20,360 bases of DNA from CAZFYZ01 sp964523735 (GCA_964523735.1 CAZFYZ010000066.1:1-20360), one strand, 5' to 3'; shown: positions 1-7,559, numbered from the stretch's first letter. Program-made: numbers and translations. The notes: generated from the sequence alone by a model not told the origin.

Positions 1-1
1 G

Positions 2-355
2 AAGAAGCTTGCCGACTGCGGCATCAGGGTCGTTCTGACCTGGGGCTACAGATCCGTCGAGAGCCAGAACCAGCTATACGCCAAGGGCCGCACCTCGCCA
101 GGAAGCATCGTGACCAATGCGCGCGGCGGATACTCCTGGCACAATTTCGGCTTAGCCGCCGACTATGCCTTTGTGATCAACGGCAAGATCAGTTGGAAGG
201 GCCCGTGGGACCTGTTCGGAAAGATAGCACGGCAGTGCGGCCTGGAGTGGGGCGGCGACTGGAAGAAGTTCACTGATCGCCCACACGTCCAGTGGACACG
301 GGGCAAGACGCTGGCGCAGATACGCGCGGCGGCACGAAAGGGCTCCGGCAAGTAA
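2..355 (+). CDS. M15-type peptidoglycan peptidase (endolysin-like), 5' end cut off by the window
   Basis: An open frame enters from the left edge at base 2 and ends at the TAA at 353-355, giving 117 visible residues; the start lies outside the window. The motif SWHNFGLAAD supplies His47 and Asp54, and PHVQW supplies His95 (numbered from the first visible codon). This is the SxHxxGxAxD...HxQ zinc-site pattern of VanY/CwlK-like M15 peptidases. Glu82 in LEWGGDW matches the usual catalytic Glu. Phage L-alanyl-D-glutamate endopeptidases of this family cut cell-wall peptides during lysis. The gene lies 105 bp upstream of a recombinase operon on the same strand, which suggests a prophage lysis gene next to an integration module. 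No signal peptide can be judged because the N terminus is missing. A host cell-wall enzyme is the alternative. The fold is confident; the phage role is inferred. Confidence 0.85.
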   Translation, partial: KKLADCGIRVVLTWGYRSVESQNQLYAKGRTSPGSIVTNARGGYSWHNFGLAADYAFVINGKISWKGPWDLFGKIARQCGLEWGGDWKKFTDRPHVQWTRGKTLAQIRAAARKGSGK

Positions 356-450
356 TACTCACCGATCTTGGGATATGGCCCATTTCTCTGGACGTGGACT
401 TGATTTCCTTGCGGTAGTGAGTGATGAATGGACACCAAGACACCCACGCG

Positions 451-458
451 AGGAGGAG
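451..458 (+). promoter_or_regulatory. Strong Shine-Dalgarno sequence of the DUF2924 gene
   Basis: The sequence AGGAGGAG lies three bases before ATG 461. It decides in favour of that start over the in-frame ATG at 428, which has no comparable site. The 105 bp between the endolysin stop and this start show no clear terminator or consensus promoter, so transcription may run through from upstream. Confidence 0.7.
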
Positions 459-460
459 TA

Positions 461-925
461 ATGAGTGATTCTGTTTTGAGGCAGGTCGCGGACCTGCAAA
501 ACCTGACATACGAACAACTCAAGGAGCTGTGGCGGACGCTGAACGGCAGTGAGCCACCGGCATACAATCGGCAGTACATCACGAAGCGGCTGGCATACCG
601 CATCCAGGAGATCGCCTGTGGCGGGCTTTCGGATGAAGCCCACGAGAAGATGGGCGCGGCGCTCAAGCGCCACGGCTACAATGAAGACGGCATGCCCGTG
701 CGCACCGGAGATCGGCGCGTCAGTTCAAGCAGAAACCTGCCGATCATCGGCAGCAAGATCGTAAGGGAATGGAACGGCAAGCGATATGAGGTCATCGCCC
801 TGCGGGACGGGTTCGAGTTTGAGGGGCGCAAATACCGGTCACTTACGGCGATAGTGAAGGCGATAACAGGCACGCACTGGAACGGCCGCAAGTTCTTCGG
901 CGTGGCCGGAAGGAGCAGTAAATGA
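461..925 (+). CDS. DUF2924 domain protein, first gene of the recombinase operon
   Basis: The protein is 154 residues from ATG 461, which has the strong AGGAGGAG site; an ATG at 428 would add 11 residues. It has the DUF2924 hallmarks: LTYEQLKELWRTLNGSEPP near the N terminus, then a run like RQYITKRLAYRIQEIACGGL, and a C-terminal part with EWNGKRYEVIALRDGFEF and TAIVKAITGTHWNGRKFF. The C-terminal part is a short repeat-like domain often seen in this family. DUF2924 proteins have no assigned biochemical function, but they are repeatedly encoded directly upstream of large serine recombinases in prophages and islands, as here. The TGA stop overlaps the recombinase ATG (ATGA, 922-925), indicating translational coupling. 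A role as a DNA-binding or directionality helper of the recombinase is an inference from context only. Confidence 0.85.
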   Translation: MSDSVLRQVADLQNLTYEQLKELWRTLNGSEPPAYNRQYITKRLAYRIQEIACGGLSDEAHEKMGAALKRHGYNEDGMPVRTGDRRVSSSRNLPIIGSKIVREWNGKRYEVIALRDGFEFEGRKYRSLTAIVKAITGTHWNGRKFFGVAGRSSK

Positions 926-2472
926 CAAGCAGCGGCAGCACGCGCTGCGCAATCTATACGCGAAAGAGCACGGAAAAGGGCCTTGAGCAGGAGTTCAACT
1001 CGCTTCATGCCCAACGCGAAGCGTGCGAGGCGTATATCGCGAGTCAGCGCCACGAGGGTTGGATCGCGCTTGCAGAACACTACGACGACCCCGGGTTCTC
1101 GGGGGGCAACATCGAGCGCCCAGGGCTGCAGAAGCTTATGCGCGATATTGAGCGCGGTAGAATCGACTGCGTCGTGTTCTACAAACTCGACAGGCTTTCC
1201 AGATCTCTGATGGATTTCGCCAGGCTCGCAGAGTTCTTCGAGCGCCACAATGTTACGTTTGTCTCCATTACCCAGCAGTTCTCCAGCACGACCGCGATGG
1301 GACGCCTGACGCTGAATATCCTCCTGAGCTTCGCCGAGTTCGAAAGGGCGATCATCGCAGAGAGAGTTCGCGACAAGATAGCCGCCGCCAAGAAGAGAGG
1401 CAAGTACCTGGGCGGCACGCCGACGTTCGGCTACGACGTCGACTACCAAAAGAAGCGGCTCGTGACCAACCCCGTGGAAGCGAAGATCGTCCGTCGCATC
1501 TTCAAGCGATTCACCGAAACAGGCTCTTGCCTGGGGATAGCAAAGGAACTCAACGCCGAAGGCGTATCAACAAAATCCTGGACCACCAAGAGAGGCTCGT
1601 TTCATCAGGGCGGGCACTGGAACACGCAGCATGTATACCGCGCGCTCAAGAACCGAGCCTACCTCGGCGAAACGGTCCATAATGGCGAGTCATATCCGGG
1701 CGAGCACGAGGCGATAGTCCCCAAGCCTCTCTTTGACAAGGTCCAACAGATCTTCGAGAGCGGCACGTCGAGGAAACGAAACCAGGAAACCCATGAGGTC
1801 AAGGCCCTGCTGCGAGGGATCATCCGGTGCGGCCACTGCGACAGGTCCATGGTGTGCGCCTATACCACGAAGAAGAGCAAGGTCTACAGGTACTACACCT
1901 GCAATGGCGCGAGGAAGAATGGCCACGCGTCATGTCCGGTGAAGTCTGTCCCGGCTGGGGAGATAGAGGCGGCTGTCATCAGCCAGCTTCGCGTGCTGCT
2001 GCGGTCGCCGGAGATGATTGCCCAGACTTTCGGGGCGGCGAACAACCTGGACGCCCAGGAAATCGCCGACCTATCGCTTGAGAAGTCCAGCCTGGAGATG
2101 CGCCTGGTGGAACTCAAGGCGCTCGCGAGCGAGATGATTGCTTCCGATGCCGGGGGCGAAACGCCGTCCGAGCGGTTTGTCGAGATAAGCGACGACATCA
2201 ACCAAGCACGGCGACGGCTCTCAGAAACAGAGGCGCGCATCGTTCAGGCCCAGGAAAACACATTTACTGAACAGGATGTCGCTGACGCTCTCCGCAAGCT
2301 TGACCCCGTCTGGGACGAACTCTTTCCGTCAGAACAGCACCGGATTCTCCGGGCGCTCGTGGAAGGTGTGGTCGTCATGACCGATGGCCTCGATATCCGG
2401 CTCCGCGCGGACGGCATCCATTCGGTAGTAACAGAACTCAAGGACAGCGAAGAAAGGGTTTGTATGGTATGA
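922..2472 (+). CDS. Large serine recombinase (integrase)
   Basis: The protein has 516 residues and the full large-serine-recombinase layout. The N-terminal resolvase domain contains AIYTRKSTEKG with the likely catalytic Ser16 and the arginine-rich motif YKLDRLSRS near residues 86-94, followed by the long helix FERAIIAERVRDKIAAAKKR. Next come the Recombinase domain (about 155-270) and a zinc ribbon (about 300-345; CGHC then TCNG and SCPV cysteines). A charged coiled coil (about 375-455) of the kind that controls synapsis follows. Such enzymes integrate and excise phages or islands between short attB and attP sites without tRNA homology. ATG 922 is preceded by AAGGAG and overlaps the DUF2924 stop; its own TGA overlaps the next gene's ATG at 2469. 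The gene looks intact. Its attachment site is usually near the integrase gene, which makes the junction just downstream worth testing. Confidence 0.95.
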   Translation: MTSSGSTRCAIYTRKSTEKGLEQEFNSLHAQREACEAYIASQRHEGWIALAEHYDDPGFSGGNIERPGLQKLMRDIERGRIDCVVFYKLDRLSRSLMDFARLAEFFERHNVTFVSITQQFSSTTAMGRLTLNILLSFAEFERAIIAERVRDKIAAAKKRGKYLGGTPTFGYDVDYQKKRLVTNPVEAKIVRRIFKRFTETGSCLGIAKELNAEGVSTKSWTTKRGSFHQGGHWNTQHVYRALKNRAYLGETVHNGESYPGEHEAIVPKPLFDKVQQIFESGTSRKRNQETHEVKALLRGIIRCGHCDRSMVCAYTTKKSKVYRYYTCNGARKNGHASCPVKSVPAGEIEAAVISQLRVLLRSPEMIAQTFGAANNLDAQEIADLSLEKSSLEMRLVELKALASEMIASDAGGETPSERFVEISDDINQARRRLSETEARIVQAQENTFTEQDVADALRKLDPVWDELFPSEQHRILRALVEGVVVMTDGLDIRLRADGIHSVVTELKDSEERVCMV

Positions 2473-3032
2473 GCAGTGTTACATTGAAGCAAAGCGAGCA
2501 GGGCGTTCGCGTTCACGTCCCGATGACATTCAGAAAGCGTTCCGGCCGCAGGGAGATAATCGTGCCGGACGGTCTCGATGGCACACAGGACTCCGCGCCT
2601 GATTACCATGAGGCGCTGGTTATCGCGATATCTCGCGCACATCGCTGGAAGAAGATGCTTGACGAGGGCAGGTACGGCTCGATAGCTGAACTGGCGCAGG
2701 CGGTGAAGGTAAACCGGCATTATCTCGCCCGGCTACTGCGGCTCACGCTGCTCGCACCGGATATCATCGAAGCGATCCTCGACGGCCGGGAGCCGGACGG
2801 GATGTCGCTTGAGCAACTGCGGAAACCGATGCCATTGCCATGGGCGGAGCAACGAAAGCTTCTCAAACGTCCTGATCAGCGCGCTGAGCTGTCTGCCGCG
2901 CACTCAACTACAGCCTTACCAGAGAACACACTGGCGAAGGACTCTAGAACAATATCTCTCGCAGCCTTGACCGCATGTGGTTCGAGATCGCCTCGTAATC
3001 ACCCGACTTCCGGTATTCCAGCATCTGGATGA
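2469..3032 (+). CDS. ParB/KorB-like HTH protein of the recombinase operon, probably with an altered C terminus
   Basis: ATG 2469 overlaps the recombinase stop (ATGA); a TTG at 2460 would add three residues. The protein is 187 residues. Residues 45-110 include a helix-turn-helix segment (GSIAELAQAVKVNRHYLARL, about 70-89) followed by LTLLAPDIIEAILDGREPDG. This resembles small proteins that commonly accompany DUF2924 and serine recombinase genes, and the HTH of ParB/KorB. From memory, relatives end soon after a segment like PLPWAEQRKLL (about 122-132). Here the frame continues for about 55 low-quality residues and runs 89 bp into the 3' end of the oppositely oriented nuclease-like gene. I infer that the natural end was replaced at an insertion or attachment junction. 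The protein probably acts as a DNA-binding partner of the recombinase, but this is not demonstrated. Confidence 0.75.
   Translation: MSSVTLKQSEQGVRVHVPMTFRKRSGRREIIVPDGLDGTQDSAPDYHEALVIAISRAHRWKKMLDEGRYGSIAELAQAVKVNRHYLARLLRLTLLAPDIIEAILDGREPDGMSLEQLRKPMPLPWAEQRKLLKRPDQRAELSAAHSTTALPENTLAKDSRTISLAALTACGSRSPRNHPTSGIPASG
2876..2887. repeat. Perfect 12-bp palindrome near the element/island junction
   Basis: TCAGCGCGCTGA reads the same on both strands. It lies within the unusual C-terminal extension of the HTH gene and about 60 bp before the end of the convergent nuclease-like gene. It could be a protein-binding site or part of an attachment site, or chance in GC-rich coding DNA. The symmetry does not extend to the flanks. 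Confidence 0.3.
2914..2940 (-). terminator. Hairpin just past the stop of the nuclease-like gene (possible terminator)
   Basis: Read on the - strand, CCTTCGCCAG and CTGGTAAGG form a stem of about nine pairs with one bulge around an 8-base loop. It sits three bases beyond the TAG of the 2944-4392 gene, where a terminator is expected. No T-run follows, so intrinsic termination would be weak. Confidence 0.3.
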
Positions 3033-4392
3033 TGTCGGTGTCTTCGAGCACAACAATGCATCCTCGTCCATCGCTGAGAACATCCCGTGCTGATTTCAGA
3101 GCCCATTCCCTATCGCGGATGCTGCGGCATACAAGAATCCCGAACTGGCTTCTCTTGTTGCCAAAGCGCCCCGTCAGCTGATCGAGCTCTGGATTCGCGA
3201 TATCTTTGGTGTAGTTCTTGCATTCGATCAACACGTAGGGGCAGAAGATATGGTGCAGATTGTTCAGATCACCGAAGAAGCCTTCCGTCCGCGCGTTGTC
3301 CGCAACAATGTCAATACGCTTTCGCCCCTCATTGATCTCCTGCTCCACTACGAGGTTGCGAAGTTGCGGGTAGAACACTGCTTCGAGCGCACCCAATACT
3401 GCCCGATGATAGCGGCTAGCATCATTCATCCCACCTGGGATATCGCGAAGTCTACCGATGATGCTGTCGATATCAACAGGCTTCCGCTCACGCTGTGCCT
3501 CTTCGATAAACTCATCAGTCAAGGCATGATTGCTGGCCAAGGCGTCCTTCTTGTAGCTATCGAGCACTCCGGGGTTGGCGTCAGAGAACTCGGAAAGGAA
3601 ATTCTTGTCTAGAGGATACTCCTCTTTCAGCGACTTCTTTGTCACTCGCCGGCGCCCGCTCTTCAGCAGTTCCACCAGTGACGATCCCGCCTGTAGGTGT
3701 TCGGCCTGCAGGTAGTCCAGAACGTAGTGTTGGTAGTATTCCTGATGCTCGATTGCTAGCCGATACCGTACTGCAGCTTTAGGTACCAAGATGACGCGGC
3801 TTCCTTGGGCTATGGGTAGCTCAGCATAGCGGTTGATCCATGTTTCAAGACTGGCGTCCCAGCAGTAGCCTCCCTGCACTTGTCTGACTGGTATTCCGAG
3901 TTGGTGGCACTGCACCGAGGTATACTCCAGGAGCTTGTCACGAATCAGGTTTATTGTCATGTCTGAGATATTATCTGGGCCTATGCCAGGAATGAACAGA
4001 TCACAGTCTGACAGGTCATACAACTTGCCCGTCTTCACGGCATGGCTCTGTGCTAGTCGCTCATATAGCTGTTCCGCCTTCAATCTGCCGATTCCGAGGC
4101 CAGCCGATCTTCCCCGCGAGAAACCGAAATGTGCGTCATTCGCTTCGCCGATGTGTGCCAATAGCCGCATTGCTTCAGCTCTACGTCCACTGCGAACGTG
4201 CTCTACGAGTCGGGAGAAAAAGTCGTAGACAAGTGCGTTGCACTCTTGGAACCACGGAGCCTTCTCGATTACGAACGCGAATGGATCACAGAATAGCGCA
4301 AGGTCGGTGTTCACGGGTACGTCGACGAAATCAAGCTCGGCTTGAGTCTTGTCGAGGCTGAAATAGTCTGAGAACCGATTGGACACAATCAT
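2944..4392 (-). CDS. PD-(D/E)XK nuclease-like protein with an unassigned N-terminal region
   Basis: The protein has 482 residues. The start at 4392 is ATG with AGAGG and AAAGGG just upstream. Residues 345-425 look like a restriction-endonuclease fold: Glu350/Glu352, Asp361 in KRIDIVAD, and Glu390-x-Lys392 in VLIECKNY, followed by ELDQLTGRF and a hydrophobic strand GILVCR. The D...ExK spacing and the IECKNY strand fit Mrr-like or DUF-type PD-(D/E)XK nucleases. The first 340 residues, beginning with FSLDKTQAELDFVDVPVNTD and CDPFAF, match no domain I can name. There is no helicase, methyltransferase or specificity domain in the protein, so any target is unknown. It is the last of three co-oriented genes; the gap to its upstream neighbour is 65 bp. 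A DNA-cutting defence effector is likely but inferred. The nuclease call is moderately firm because all key residues are present. Confidence 0.7.
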   Translation of the reverse strand: MIVSNRFSDYFSLDKTQAELDFVDVPVNTDLALFCDPFAFVIEKAPWFQECNALVYDFFSRLVEHVRSGRRAEAMRLLAHIGEANDAHFGFSRGRSAGLGIGRLKAEQLYERLAQSHAVKTGKLYDLSDCDLFIPGIGPDNISDMTINLIRDKLLEYTSVQCHQLGIPVRQVQGGYCWDASLETWINRYAELPIAQGSRVILVPKAAVRYRLAIEHQEYYQHYVLDYLQAEHLQAGSSLVELLKSGRRRVTKKSLKEEYPLDKNFLSEFSDANPGVLDSYKKDALASNHALTDEFIEEAQRERKPVDIDSIIGRLRDIPGGMNDASRYHRAVLGALEAVFYPQLRNLVVEQEINEGRKRIDIVADNARTEGFFGDLNNLHHIFCPYVLIECKNYTKDIANPELDQLTGRFGNKRSQFGILVCRSIRDREWALKSARDVLSDGRGCIVVLEDTDIIQMLEYRKSGDYEAISNHMRSRLREILF

Positions 4393-4457
4393 ACCCTTTC
4401 CTCTGAACTGGCACGATCCAGATAACTTGAACCTCTACCTGAAGTGGCGTCATTCCT

Positions 4458-5789
4458 CTACTTCCTCCCCTGCAGAGCTATGTGGACGAGTTCAGCCAGG
4501 AGCTTGAGCTGGTCTGTGCTCATGTGCTTGAGGTCACCAAAGCCAACGTCGCCTTTGTGGTCAATTGGTGCCGTAAACACCTTGCCCACAGAGTCGATAA
4601 CGAACTCAGCGTACTTGTCTCTGGCAGCCTCGCCCTGCTTCGAGAGCACTTCCTCAACAAGGTCTCGATAGGGCACCAGGGAAAGGCTGATGTTTGACTT
4701 GAAGGCGTATTCCTCTTCCAGTCTGCGCTCACGATTGTATTGGGCTATGCAGAACCAGACGATGAGCGTGATGGGGAGAGCGACGGCCAGCTTGAAATAG
4801 AGTGCCGGGGCGATTGCGTTGCACGTGTATGCAAGAACCGACACCCAAATGATGGTACCGATGCCGAATACGGCTGCCAAGATTGCCCATATCCACTTGC
4901 CATTGGCTATCTGATTCCGTCGTTCTTGGAAGGAATGGAACAACGAAACACCGGTGGCCTTCTGCAGAGCGTCACGGATCTGAGCCTCTAGAGCCGTCAG
5001 TTCGTCCTGCATTCCCGTGGTCCGCAAGTTGTTCTGATCTACTGTCTCCTGGGCACTGCGTTCGGTCTTGGCAATCTTGTCTCGGAACGCTTGCCCCTCG
5101 CTATAGAGCTTCTTCAGGTCTCGCTCAAATGTGCTGATCTCCTGCTGGCTGGATCGTGCCTGAGCCAGCAGTTCGTTGACCTGAGTATTCCGCTCATTGG
5201 CGGTGGTAAGCGCGGTCTGGGTTTCTTGCGCTTGCGACGATGCTTGGTCGCGAGCAGCTTGCGCTTCCGTCTGGGCCTGCGTAGCATTGGCCGCTGATTG
5301 GTTTGACTGCTGGAGCAGCGTCTGAATGTCAGATCCCTTGGCGACCAGTTGCTCGAACTCCGCGCGAAGTCGCTGAGCTTCACCAGCGAGTCTGTTTAGA
5401 TTGTCAAGCTTCTCTGAGTAGTTCACCACCCGGCTAGATTTCTCAGCCAATCGGTAGCGCCATACGAAGGTGTGTAACTGATCGACAGAACTGCCGAGCG
5501 CGTCCAGGTTGTCGCTTCCGCCAATGAGGTTGTTGATGTGCGACACGGTGTTGTTGAGTATCGGCGCGAGCTCGCTTTGGATGCCTTGCGATAAGTTGGA
5601 GAAGAACCCATTCTCGATCGTACCGAGTACAGTGTCTCGACAACTGCGCAAACGCTCAATTGCGGTATCGAAGTCGAGAGGGCTTCGGTCGCGGTTGAAC
5701 TGCCGCTCGTCGACAATCCCGACCGCCGCCACTATCCTATCCTCGCCGAGTTGGGCGAGGTACTGACTGACATCATCAACTTGGCTCAT
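4458..5789 (-). CDS. Membrane protein with a long coiled coil and two transmembrane helices, function unknown
   Basis: The protein has 443 residues. The start at 5789 is fixed by a perfect AGGAGG (5795-5800) five bases upstream. Residues 1-115 are mixed; residues 120-280 are rich in Gln, Ala, Glu and Ser with few Pro or Gly and look like a long coiled coil. Two hydrophobic helices follow, at about 299-320 (WIWAILAAVFGIGTIIWVSV) and 329-350, separated by a short loop, so both ends probably face the cytoplasm. A charged C-terminal region of about 90 residues completes it. I see no catalytic motif, Walker box or signal peptide. It lies between a HEPN-like and a nuclease-like gene (39 bp and 65 bp gaps), suggesting one transcription unit. 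A membrane-anchored sensor or membrane-disrupting effector is a possible role; I do not recognise the family. Confidence 0.65.
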   Translation of the reverse strand: MSQVDDVSQYLAQLGEDRIVAAVGIVDERQFNRDRSPLDFDTAIERLRSCRDTVLGTIENGFFSNLSQGIQSELAPILNNTVSHINNLIGGSDNLDALGSSVDQLHTFVWRYRLAEKSSRVVNYSEKLDNLNRLAGEAQRLRAEFEQLVAKGSDIQTLLQQSNQSAANATQAQTEAQAARDQASSQAQETQTALTTANERNTQVNELLAQARSSQQEISTFERDLKKLYSEGQAFRDKIAKTERSAQETVDQNNLRTTGMQDELTALEAQIRDALQKATGVSLFHSFQERRNQIANGKWIWAILAAVFGIGTIIWVSVLAYTCNAIAPALYFKLAVALPITLIVWFCIAQYNRERRLEEEYAFKSNISLSLVPYRDLVEEVLSKQGEAARDKYAEFVIDSVGKVFTAPIDHKGDVGFGDLKHMSTDQLKLLAELVHIALQGRK

Positions 5790-5828
5790 CCATGCCTCCT
5801 GTTGCGGACTGCGGAATCCACACGACCA

Positions 5829-6776
5829 TCAATCCTCCTCTATCAACCTCTGAAAGCACTCATCGCAGATGCCCGTGGCGTCACCTGCAGGCTTGTACTC
5901 TCCGCAGTGACCGCAGAAGCACAATCCGCCTTCCTTCCAGACATTCCGGCAATCAAAGCAGATGTATTGATGCCACGGGGCAATGTTGCCGCTGGGTCCA
6001 CGATCTACAAGACCATCCATTCCGCACTCAGGACACGTGTAGACCGGCCATTCGCCTCCGTCAGCCACGTCGTGCCAGGTCACCCCTAGGACTTCCGCCA
6101 CAAACCGATCCATCACCTCACGCGCATCGCCTGCGTAGCCGCAGAACCGGCACCGGATGCTCTCACCGAGTATCAGCGCGTCCTGATCGCAACTTGGACA
6201 GGTCAACGCGCAGGCCGCCTCGTCCACTTCGTCCTGGATTGCTTTCCATCGCTCGGTGACGAAGTGTTCGAATTCGCTGAGGCGTTCCCGGATCCTCGCC
6301 AAACGCTGGCGGTCATCTTCCTCAAAGCCTGCCATGTCGAGATGGGTGTCTATGAAATCGATGATGAACGCCAGGGCTTCAGCGGTTGCTGCTTTGAACG
6401 CCTCCGCGGAATCCGTGATACCGAAATGCTCGAGCCTGTTGCGACGATCACGCAGGTTACGCAGATGCCTCTGGTGATCATTAGAGATCGAGACTCCGCA
6501 GACGTTTGCCAGTCTCTTGATGCTATCGTCCAGGGCCACACTCTGGAAGCTGCCGGCTAAGTAATCCGTCCGCGTAGCGTTCTCCGGCTTGGCGAACACC
6601 ATTGTCCAGTGCTCGTCCCGCAGGCGCTCCTTGAGGACGAGTTCTATACCTGCCGCTAGATGGAGAGTCGCGTATTTCAAGTCGCGTGCCGAAGGGCTTC
6701 CGCTCAGATGGTCTATCGCGGACTCTATGAAATCCAGGCCGTTCGTCAGCAGCGCGAACTCCACTTTGTCAGACAT
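5829..6776 (-). CDS. HEPN-like protein with three C-terminal zinc ribbons
   Basis: The protein has 315 residues. Residues 1-150 are helical and contain RNRLEHFG, which gives R112-x4-H117. This is the Rx4-6H pattern of HEPN domains, many of which are RNA-cutting toxins. It is preceded by KYATLHLAAGIELVLKERL, which is typical of HEPN helices. Residues 190-310 hold three zinc-binding units: Cys193/196/209/212, Cys248/251/273/276 and Cys286 or 288/291/304/307. A charged helix (about 150-190) links the parts. The ATG at 6776 has only a distant GAGG, so the start is less certain. The gene heads the - strand trio and is 194 bp from the divergent EVE gene. An RNase effector or a nucleic-acid-binding protein are both possible; HEPN domains can be inactive, and the function is not shown by sequence. 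Confidence 0.65.
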   Translation of the reverse strand: MSDKVEFALLTNGLDFIESAIDHLSGSPSARDLKYATLHLAAGIELVLKERLRDEHWTMVFAKPENATRTDYLAGSFQSVALDDSIKRLANVCGVSISNDHQRHLRNLRDRRNRLEHFGITDSAEAFKAATAEALAFIIDFIDTHLDMAGFEEDDRQRLARIRERLSEFEHFVTERWKAIQDEVDEAACALTCPSCDQDALILGESIRCRFCGYAGDAREVMDRFVAEVLGVTWHDVADGGEWPVYTCPECGMDGLVDRGPSGNIAPWHQYICFDCRNVWKEGGLCFCGHCGEYKPAGDATGICDECFQRLIEED

Positions 6777-6970
6777 GGCTCAGGTCATTCCTCTCATTGT
6801 TCCCGTCCTACGCCTCCGGCATCAGTCCCTCTGTGCGCAGGCATCTTGGCACTCAGACAGCGAGACATCCAGCCACACCATCCACCAAACGTGTAGAAAC
6901 AGACGCAGACGGGTAAACACGACAGCAGAACACTGTGCCGCCTAGTCAGGGAAGCAGAGAGCCGCGACCT

Positions 6971-7516
6971 ATGCGCAAACCCGCCGCTCATGAAACTGAT
7001 CCAAGAGACATCAGCCACTATATTCTGTTGGCAAGTGGCCGAAACCAGCCGGTTGGCGGCGAGGTTCCAGCGGTCAGGATCACTAAGATCTATGCCGGCA
7101 NNNNNNNNNNGATATTCCGCACGTTGTTGGACAGGGGTAGCTGGTACCTGGCACCACACACGCCTCATAGGCAGTTGTACAAACCAGGTGACAAGCTCCT
7201 GTTCTACCTGTCCGGTAACGGCAACAGATGCTTCACCGGTACCGCTTGCGTCGCAGATAAGCCACGCCGCATTGACCCGACGGACAGTGCTATGCTGGCA
7301 GATCTTGCGCTCCTCGGCTTTGATCTAGAACTGCCTCTCGTTGATATCCAGATCTGGCAAACACCGGTACTCATCAAACCCTTGGTTCGCGAGCTCTCCT
7401 TCATCCGGAACAAAGGCAACTATGCACTGCATCTACTCCGGGGGTCAGTCCGCATTCCTGAGAGAGACTACAGGCTGATTGTCGATAGTTACGTCAGTCA
7501 GCAGACTGGCCACTAG
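6971..7516 (+). CDS. EVE/PUA-like domain protein, interrupted by an assembly gap
   Basis: From ATG 6971 the frame codes for 181 residues including the gap; a GTG at 6935 would add 12 less protein-like residues. Residues 15-24 (SHYILLASGR) and 69-82 (LYKPGDKLLFYLSG), then RCFTGTACV, LPLVDIQIW, and LSFIRNKGNYALHLLRGSVRI match the layout of EVE/PUA-like domains: a first strand, the GD..LFY core and a late lfi.nk..w segment. EVE domains bind modified bases such as 5-methylcytosine and are frequent in defence islands, often beside nucleases or methyltransferases. Ten Ns at 7101-7110 replace about four residues; the frame is the same on both sides, so the true gap length may be near ten or differ by a multiple of three. 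It is convergent with the methyltransferase gene (43 bp apart). The ligand is unknown. Confidence 0.65.
   Translation: MRKPAAHETDPRDISHYILLASGRNQPVGGEVPAVRITKIYAGXXXXIFRTLLDRGSWYLAPHTPHRQLYKPGDKLLFYLSGNGNRCFTGTACVADKPRRIDPTDSAMLADLALLGFDLELPLVDIQIWQTPVLIKPLVRELSFIRNKGNYALHLLRGSVRIPERDYRLIVDSYVSQQTGH
7101..7110. other. Assembly gap (ten Ns)
   Basis: Ten unresolved bases lie inside the EVE-like gene. Runs of exactly ten Ns are a usual scaffolding placeholder, so the true length may differ. Confidence 0.95.
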
Positions 7517-7517
7517 T

Positions 7518-7535
7518 CAGCACCGTCTAGTGCTG
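7518..7535. terminator. Short hairpin between the convergent EVE and methyltransferase genes
   Basis: CAGCAC and GTGCTG form a perfect 6-bp stem around a 6-base loop, starting two bases after the EVE gene stop and 25 bases beyond the methyltransferase stop. Its position suits a two-way terminator, but there is no T-run on either strand and the stem is short. Confidence 0.3.
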
Positions 7536-7559
7536 GTCTCCCTGCCAAGCTCGTGGCAC

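Noticed and set aside
163..666. Long - strand frames across the endolysin and DUF2924 genes, and similar frames opposite all large genes
   Set aside because: They are shadows of well-supported genes, without ribosome sites or recognisable domains.
4458..5789. Zorya ZorA/ZorB-like motor protein
   Set aside because: Coiled coil and membrane helices are present, but there is no MotA/MotB-like partner or the expected number of membrane helices.
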